Positions 7,121 through 9,781 of a stretch of 9,781 bases of DNA are shown here, piece after piece. The stretch is from Polyangia bacterium. GTDB lineage: Bacteria > Myxococcota_A > Polyangia > Polyangiales > Polyangiaceae. The notes beneath the pieces are model-generated. The model had not been told where the DNA came from and did not search any database. It worked only from the letters and a program-made list of their open reading frames with translations. The stretch is taken from positions 1 through 9,781 of the forward strand of contig JAUIKB010000132.1 of assembly GCA_030430975.1 (NCBI GenBank), read 5' to 3'. Position numbers and translations under genes: made by a program. How positions within the stretch are numbered: position 1 is the stretch's first letter; the number at the start of each line of letters is the position of its first letter.

Positions 7121-7711
7121 TTACTCCTTGGCTCCCAGGCTGGCGCGCAGTCGACCGAGCGCGCGCGACACGCGCTTGCGCGCCGCCGCGGCGTCGATCC
7201 CGCACGCCTGCCCAACATCTTCAAAACTCAGTTCGGCGCTGTACCGAAGCAGCAGCGCCTCACGTTCGGTGGGGCGAATCGAACCGATCGCCTCGCGTGC
7301 CTGTTCGGCACGCTGCCGACGGGCCACGAGTTCGTCTGTCGCCGGGCTGCGCGCCGAATCATGAATCAGGCGAAGCCGCGCTTCGCGACGCCCACGACGC
7401 TCCATGTGACGCGCGCATTTGCGGCGTGCGATGGCGCATAGCCAGGCCCTAACCGAGGTCGTCGGGCCGCGTCGCACGAACCCGGCGTACGCGTCGAGCA
7501 GTGTGTCCTGAGCGATATCCTCGGCTTCGTTCTGCGAGCCCAGCAGCGCCATGCACAGGCGCCCGACCGCTTGTCCGTGGAACTCGGCGCAGAGCTGAAG
7601 CGCGTCTTGGTACGCGCCGCTTGCGATCGCATCGATCACCGACTGGTCTTCCGGGCTCAGACGAGGGCTCGACCCTGGCACCTGATCCGCTGTGGCTTCG
7701 TTCCCCGTCAT
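7121..7711 (-). CDS. ECF-family RNA polymerase sigma factor (sigma-70 family)
   Basis: 196 residues, a normal ECF length. Region 2 spans about 38-107 (AVGRLCMALLGSQNEAEDIAQDTLLDAY, then TSVRAWLCAIARRKCARHMERR), where the AEDIAQDTL helix is the typical -10/core-binding signature. Region 4 spans about 136-192 (IRPTEREALLLRYSAELSFEDVGQACGIDAAAARKRVSRALGRLR), with the helix-turn-helix for the -35 element. No region 3 or extra C-terminal domain is seen. The start at 7711 is chosen for the GAGGAG 6 bases upstream; an in-frame ATG at 7822 would add 37 basic residues running through the leader and palindrome and lacks support. The adjacent anti-sigma gene, translationally coupled, indicates control by membrane sequestration and release. 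Candidate targets are its own operon and the lipoprotein gene. I cannot assign the ECF group. Confidence 0.93.
   Translation of the reverse strand: MTGNEATADQVPGSSPRLSPEDQSVIDAIASGAYQDALQLCAEFHGQAVGRLCMALLGSQNEAEDIAQDTLLDAYAGFVRRGPTTSVRAWLCAIARRKCARHMERRGRREARLRLIHDSARSPATDELVARRQRAEQAREAIGSIRPTEREALLLRYSAELSFEDVGQACGIDAAAARKRVSRALGRLRASLGAKE
7124..7129 (-). promoter_or_regulatory. Shine-Dalgarno of the anti-sigma gene inside the sigma gene's end
   Basis: AAGGAG on the minus strand forms the last two sense codons (Lys-Glu) of the sigma gene. It is followed by the TAA stop (7121-7123), three bases, and the anti-sigma ATG (7115-7117). Terminating ribosomes would occupy or free this site, so sigma and anti-sigma synthesis should be coupled. 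Confidence 0.8.
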
Positions 7712-7717
7712 CGAGTT

Positions 7718-7723
7718 CTCCTC
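7718..7723 (-). promoter_or_regulatory. Ribosome binding site of the sigma gene
   Basis: GAGGAG on the minus strand, 6 bases from the ATG at 7711. It lies 5 bases downstream of the 14-bp palindrome at 7729-7742, so a structure or bound protein there could influence initiation. Confidence 0.75.
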
Positions 7724-7728
7724 ACCGT

Positions 7729-7742
7729 CCACTTGCAAGTGG
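7729..7742. promoter_or_regulatory. Perfect 14-bp palindrome in the sigma gene leader
   Basis: CCACTTGCAAGTGG is identical on both strands. As DNA it could be a dimeric repressor or activator site. As RNA it could fold into a 5-bp stem with a TGCA loop immediately 5' of the ribosome binding site. Other short palindromes lie next to it (GGTC-ATGA-GACC at 7741-7752, ACCGCGGT at 7750-7757). No protein can be named. Confidence 0.4.
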
Positions 7743-7782
7743 TCATGAGACCGCGGTTTGTGACCGGCTTTTTTCACTTTTA

Positions 7783-7812
7783 GGAAACGCGGGCAGATGG
7801 GCTTTCCTGACA
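7783..7812 (-). promoter_or_regulatory. Candidate promoter and dyad for the sigma operon
   Basis: On the minus strand TGTCAGG (7806-7812) and CGTTTCC (7783-7789) are separated by 16 bases, like ECF promoters with a TGTC-type -35 and CGT-type -10. The same stretch contains the inverted repeat AGGAAA (7803-7808) / TTTCCT (7782-7787) with a 15-base spacer, arms two helical turns apart, which could instead be an operator. It would place transcription start near 7776 with a leader of about 65 bases. It does not match the GGAACTT promoter before the lipoprotein gene, so autoregulation by the same sigma factor is not demonstrated. Confidence 0.25.
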
Positions 7813-7904
7813 GTTGCCCCAAGTGTCTGGAATTAATGGATTATTGACTGCTGGGCGCGCCGAGCGACCGACGCTGATCAGTCGGGGCGCTCCACAATGC
7901 TCGG

Positions 7905-7910
7905 TACAAT
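7905..7910 (+). promoter_or_regulatory. Weak -10-like box just before the glycosylase start
   Basis: TACAAT resembles a housekeeping -10 element. Its end is 9 bases before the ATG at 7920, so a transcript from it would be nearly leaderless, which fits the lack of a purine-rich ribosome binding site there. No good -35 is seen 17 bases upstream. ACAATG occurs twice 12 bases apart (7894-7899 and 7906-7911). Confidence 0.2.
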
Positions 7911-7919
7911 GGCCGCGAC

Positions 7920-8840
7920 ATGCCCGAGTTGCCGGACGTGACGATCTATCTGGAACGCCTTGAGGCGCTGTTGGTGGGCCGGCGACTGGAGCGGATTAGG
8001 ATCGCGTCGCCGTTCGTCGTTCGCTCATACGATCCAGCGGTCAAGGAGCTGGACGGCCGCCGAGTGGCGGGTTTTCGCCGCCTGGGCAAGCGCATCGTCT
8101 GGGAGTTCGACAGCGATCTGTATCTGGTCCTCCATCTCATGGTGGCCGGTAGGCTCAGGCTTCGCGAGCCTGGCGCGGCGCTTCACCGAAAACGTGGACT
8201 GGCGGCGTTTGATTTTGATGTGGGAACGATCGTGCTAACAGAAGCTAGCACCAAGAAGCGCGCCAGTATCTACGTTGTCCGTGGGGAGGACGCGCTCAAG
8301 GACCACGACCGCGGTGGAATCGAGCCGCTCGAGATCGACTACGACCAGTTCCGTACAGCGATCACGCGCGAGAATCGCACGCTGAAACGTGCGCTCACCG
8401 ATCCGCGAATTCTCAGCGGCATTGGCAACGCGTATTCGGATGAAATTCTTCACGCGGCGCGATTGTCTCCGGTGCGGCGGACATCACAACTAGACGAACC
8501 TCAGCTGCGCGGTTTGTTCGTCGCGGTTCAAGAAACGCTCGAAGACTGGACGACGCGCCTGCGTGTCGAGCAGGGCGAGGAGTTTCCGGACAAGGTGACC
8601 GCCTTTCGTGAAGAGATGGCTGTCCACGGCAAGTACAAACAGCCGTGCCCGGTGTGCGCTAGTCCTGTGCAACGCATTCGACATGCGTCTAACGAAGTGA
8701 ACTATTGCGCCACATGCCAGACCGACGGCAAGTTGCTCGCGGACCGCTCATTGTCGAGACTGCTCAAGTCGGATTGGCCCCGGAGCATTGATGAAATGGA
8801 AGAGATGATCGAGAAGCGGCGTGTTCGACCCACGTCGTAG
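7920..8840 (+). CDS. Fpg/Nei-family DNA glycosylase/AP lyase
   Basis: 306 residues, close to the family's usual 270-300. The start is fixed by chemistry: the protein must begin M-PELPDV, because Pro2 (after Met removal) is the Schiff-base nucleophile and Glu3 the acid. Other expected parts are Lys57 in RRLGKRI (the N-terminal-domain lysine), the HLMVAGRL loop (72-79), the H2TH-domain signature SGIGNAYSDEILHAARLSP (166-184), and a C-terminal four-Cys zinc finger (Cys243, Cys246, Cys263, Cys266). In classical Fpg/Nei the zinc-finger hairpin carries an Arg that grips the DNA phosphate. Here the aligned position reads Asn258 (ASNEVNYC), and the motif is PELPDV, not PELPEV. Together with the tail after the finger (KLLADRSLSRLLKSDWP), this places it in a subfamily distinct from classical MutM, so I give no symbol and do not assume 8-oxoguanine is the substrate. 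It removes damaged bases and nicks the abasic site in base excision repair. No clear ribosome binding site is seen; its end overlaps the next gene by 20 bases. Confidence 0.92.
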   Translation: MPELPDVTIYLERLEALLVGRRLERIRIASPFVVRSYDPAVKELDGRRVAGFRRLGKRIVWEFDSDLYLVLHLMVAGRLRLREPGAALHRKRGLAAFDFDVGTIVLTEASTKKRASIYVVRGEDALKDHDRGGIEPLEIDYDQFRTAITRENRTLKRALTDPRILSGIGNAYSDEILHAARLSPVRRTSQLDEPQLRGLFVAVQETLEDWTTRLRVEQGEEFPDKVTAFREEMAVHGKYKQPCPVCASPVQRIRHASNEVNYCATCQTDGKLLADRSLSRLLKSDWPRSIDEMEEMIEKRRVRPTS

Positions 8841-9450
8841 CGCGGTGTGGATCGCGGCAGGCGCTCTGGTCCTCGCGACGCCTCAGATCGGGTGGGCTGC
8901 GTCGAACTCCCTGCCGGACCCGGCGCCGCGCGGCGCAAACTGGCTAGTGCCGTCGTTGCATGGGTTGGGGCTGATGACCGCGATGCGGGTCGGTGAGGCG
9001 ATCATCTGGCCCGACCCCTTCTACCAGCTCGACCCGCCGACGCTGGGGCAGCGCTATCGGCGGGCTTGGACTGAGCCGCCGAAGTGGGATAGCTCTCAGG
9101 CCGCATTCGAGTGGGACGGCGATCCCTGGTGGATCAACACGCTTGGCCACGGCCTTTTTGGTAGTGAGCTTCATCTGCGCGCTCGAGAATGCGGTGCCAC
9201 GGTGGCCGAAGCGTTGCTGTTCACGACCGTCGGTGGCTACGCCTGGGACTATGTCTTCGAAGCCAGCGGCGTGCGGCCGAGCGGGCTTGATCTGTGGTTC
9301 ACGCCGCTTTCCGGGCTGGTTCTGGGCGAGCTGCGCTACTGGGTTTGGCGCGCTGCGCGCTCCATCTCGAATCCGACGTGGCGGGGTATCGTGCGCACCG
9401 TGTCCGACCCGTTGGGCGAGTTGGAACGCGGCTTCGGCACCCCTTGTTGA
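8821..9450 (+). CDS. Exported DUF3943-family protein
   Basis: 209 residues from GTG 8821, with an alternative GTG at 8845. Either start gives a Sec-type signal peptide: RR in the n-region, hydrophobic WIAAGALVLATP, and a likely cut near GWA-A at residue 26. The mature part has the DUF3943 hallmarks as I know them: WWINTLGHGLFGSELHLRAR (about 103-122), a following hydrophobic stretch with YAWDYVFEASGVRPSGLDL (about 140-158; a WE/WD..E core) and TPLSGLVLGELRYW (about 161-174). The conserved motifs with alternating hydrophobic segments suggest an envelope protein, probably periplasmic or outer-membrane associated; its function is unknown. The first start overlaps the glycosylase gene by 20 bases and no strong ribosome binding site is visible, so translation may depend on coupling. 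The functional link to DNA repair is likely only positional. The gene ends 5 bases from the convergent zinc-ribbon gene. Confidence 0.78.
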   Translation: MFDPRRSAVWIAAGALVLATPQIGWAASNSLPDPAPRGANWLVPSLHGLGLMTAMRVGEAIIWPDPFYQLDPPTLGQRYRRAWTEPPKWDSSQAAFEWDGDPWWINTLGHGLFGSELHLRARECGATVAEALLFTTVGGYAWDYVFEASGVRPSGLDLWFTPLSGLVLGELRYWVWRAARSISNPTWRGIVRTVSDPLGELERGFGTPC

Positions 9451-9455
9451 AGGCG

Positions 9456-9781
9456 CTAGCGATCGAGTAGACCGCGCACCAGCGCTTTCAGCGTGGAAGT
9501 TATCCCGTCGGTCGCGTCGGCCATGGATTCAGCGTCGGGCCCGTCGGTCAGCGACATGCCGGGTCGCGTCGTGGACGTGGTGCGAGCGCCTTCTGTTGGG
9601 CGTGCGCGTCGTCGCCGGTCGTCGACGGCGCCGGCGATTGTCTCGATCTCACCTGCGTCGAACCAAGTCCCGTGACGCAGGCATACGTCCACCGGCACGT
9701 TGCCGTCGGCGACGTACGTCAACACCAGGGTGCGGTCGCACATCGGACACGGCAGGTTGGTGCGTGATAGATCGACGTTGA
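9456..9781 (-). CDS. zf-TFIIB zinc-ribbon protein, C-terminal part (start outside window)
   Basis: Reading the minus strand in frame from the right edge gives NVDLSRTNLPCPMCDRTLVLTYVADG and then VPVDVCLRHGTWFDAGEIE, with no stop before 9456. The CPMC...C..HGTWFD.GE pattern is the zf-TFIIB domain. The ATG at 9743 falls inside the CPMC motif and would remove the first zinc-binding cysteine, so it is not the true start; the gene begins beyond 9781. In this family the zinc ribbon is often repeated or followed by a membrane or low-complexity part. Here about 50 polar residues (Arg/Thr/Asp-rich) lead to a short C-terminal helix (ITSTLKALVRGLLDR). The function is unknown; zf-TFIIB proteins are small metal-binding proteins without a fixed role. 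It converges on the DUF3943 gene with a 5-base gap and no room for a terminator. Confidence 0.8.
   Translation of the reverse strand, partial: NVDLSRTNLPCPMCDRTLVLTYVADGNVPVDVCLRHGTWFDAGEIETIAGAVDDRRRRARPTEGARTTSTTRPGMSLTDGPDAESMADATDGITSTLKALVRGLLDR

Larger units (their letters stand above)
7712..7919. other. Divergent intergenic region between the sigma operon and the glycosylase gene
   Basis: 208 bases without a credible gene. Besides the palindrome and promoter candidates listed separately, it holds a T6 run (7769-7774), an AT-rich patch (7829-7849), a GGCGCGCC palindrome (7854-7861) and an imperfect inverted repeat CCGAC-N8-GTCGG with TGATCA inside (7868-7885). No small ORF with a ribosome binding site was seen on either strand. 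Confidence 0.6.

Noticed and set aside
7741..7774. Intrinsic terminator (inverted repeats followed by T6)
   Set aside because: The GGTCA/TGACC stem is only 5 bp with a 15-base loop, it is separated from the T-run by GGC, and no plus-strand transcript is expected to end there.
7712..7822. N-terminal extension of the sigma factor to ATG 7822
   Set aside because: The added 37 residues do not resemble sigma region 2, would run through the palindrome and the ribosome binding site, and the ATG at 7711 has a GAGGAG at ideal distance.
7844..7849. TTGACT as a -35 box for the glycosylase gene
   Set aside because: 17 bases downstream the sequence is ACCGAC-like, not a -10 element, so no complete promoter can be built from it.
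8993..9781. 262-codon plus-strand frame running to the right edge
   Set aside because: It overlaps the DUF3943 gene in another frame and is antisense to the zinc-ribbon gene, both of which carry family motifs; its own product is Arg/Ser-rich with none.

Overview
The window is GC-rich, gene-dense DNA, apparently from a predatory or soil-type delta-group bacterium, most plausibly Myxococcota. The basis is the G/C-biased third codon positions, a huge anti-sigma/FecR/VIT/VWA/TPR fusion protein, Ala/Pro-rich linkers and a DUF3943 protein. The taxonomic call is an inference from gene style; no rRNA or other marker is present. I see no tRNA, rRNA, CRISPR array, insertion sequence or phage gene.

Left part (1-1145, plus strand). 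A PrfH-type release factor starts at the left edge. It is followed, with a TGATG overlap and a well-spaced GGAG, by a small basic protein of unknown function. PrfH genes normally sit next to an RtcB RNA ligase gene, so one is expected just outside the left edge. A GC-rich hairpin overlaps the stop of the small gene and separates this pair from the convergent operon.

Centre (1146-7711, minus strand). This is a three-gene regulatory operon, read right to left. It encodes an ECF sigma factor, a 1495-residue membrane anti-sigma factor and a 476-residue lipoprotein of unknown function. The anti-sigma carries a cytoplasmic zinc-binding domain, one membrane helix, then FecR-like, VIT, VWA, TPR-like and DUF2135-like domains outside the membrane. 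The last two codons of the sigma gene form the Shine-Dalgarno of the anti-sigma gene. The lipoprotein gene has its own strong-looking ECF promoter (GGAACTT, then CGTC) in the 53-base gap before it, so it may be a direct target of the operon's sigma factor. I read the whole as an envelope-sensing circuit in which the extracytoplasmic adhesion-like domains control the sigma factor and the lipoprotein is partner or output.

Intergenic 7712-7919. This divergent region holds a 14-bp perfect palindrome in the sigma leader, an AGGAAA/TTTCCT dyad two helical turns apart, a candidate sigma promoter, and weak signals for the rightward gene.

Right part (7920-9781). An Fpg/Nei-type DNA glycosylase of the PELPDV subfamily is followed, with a short overlap, by an exported DUF3943 protein. 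Converging on these, with a 5-base gap, is the C-terminal part of a zf-TFIIB zinc-ribbon protein whose start lies beyond the right edge.
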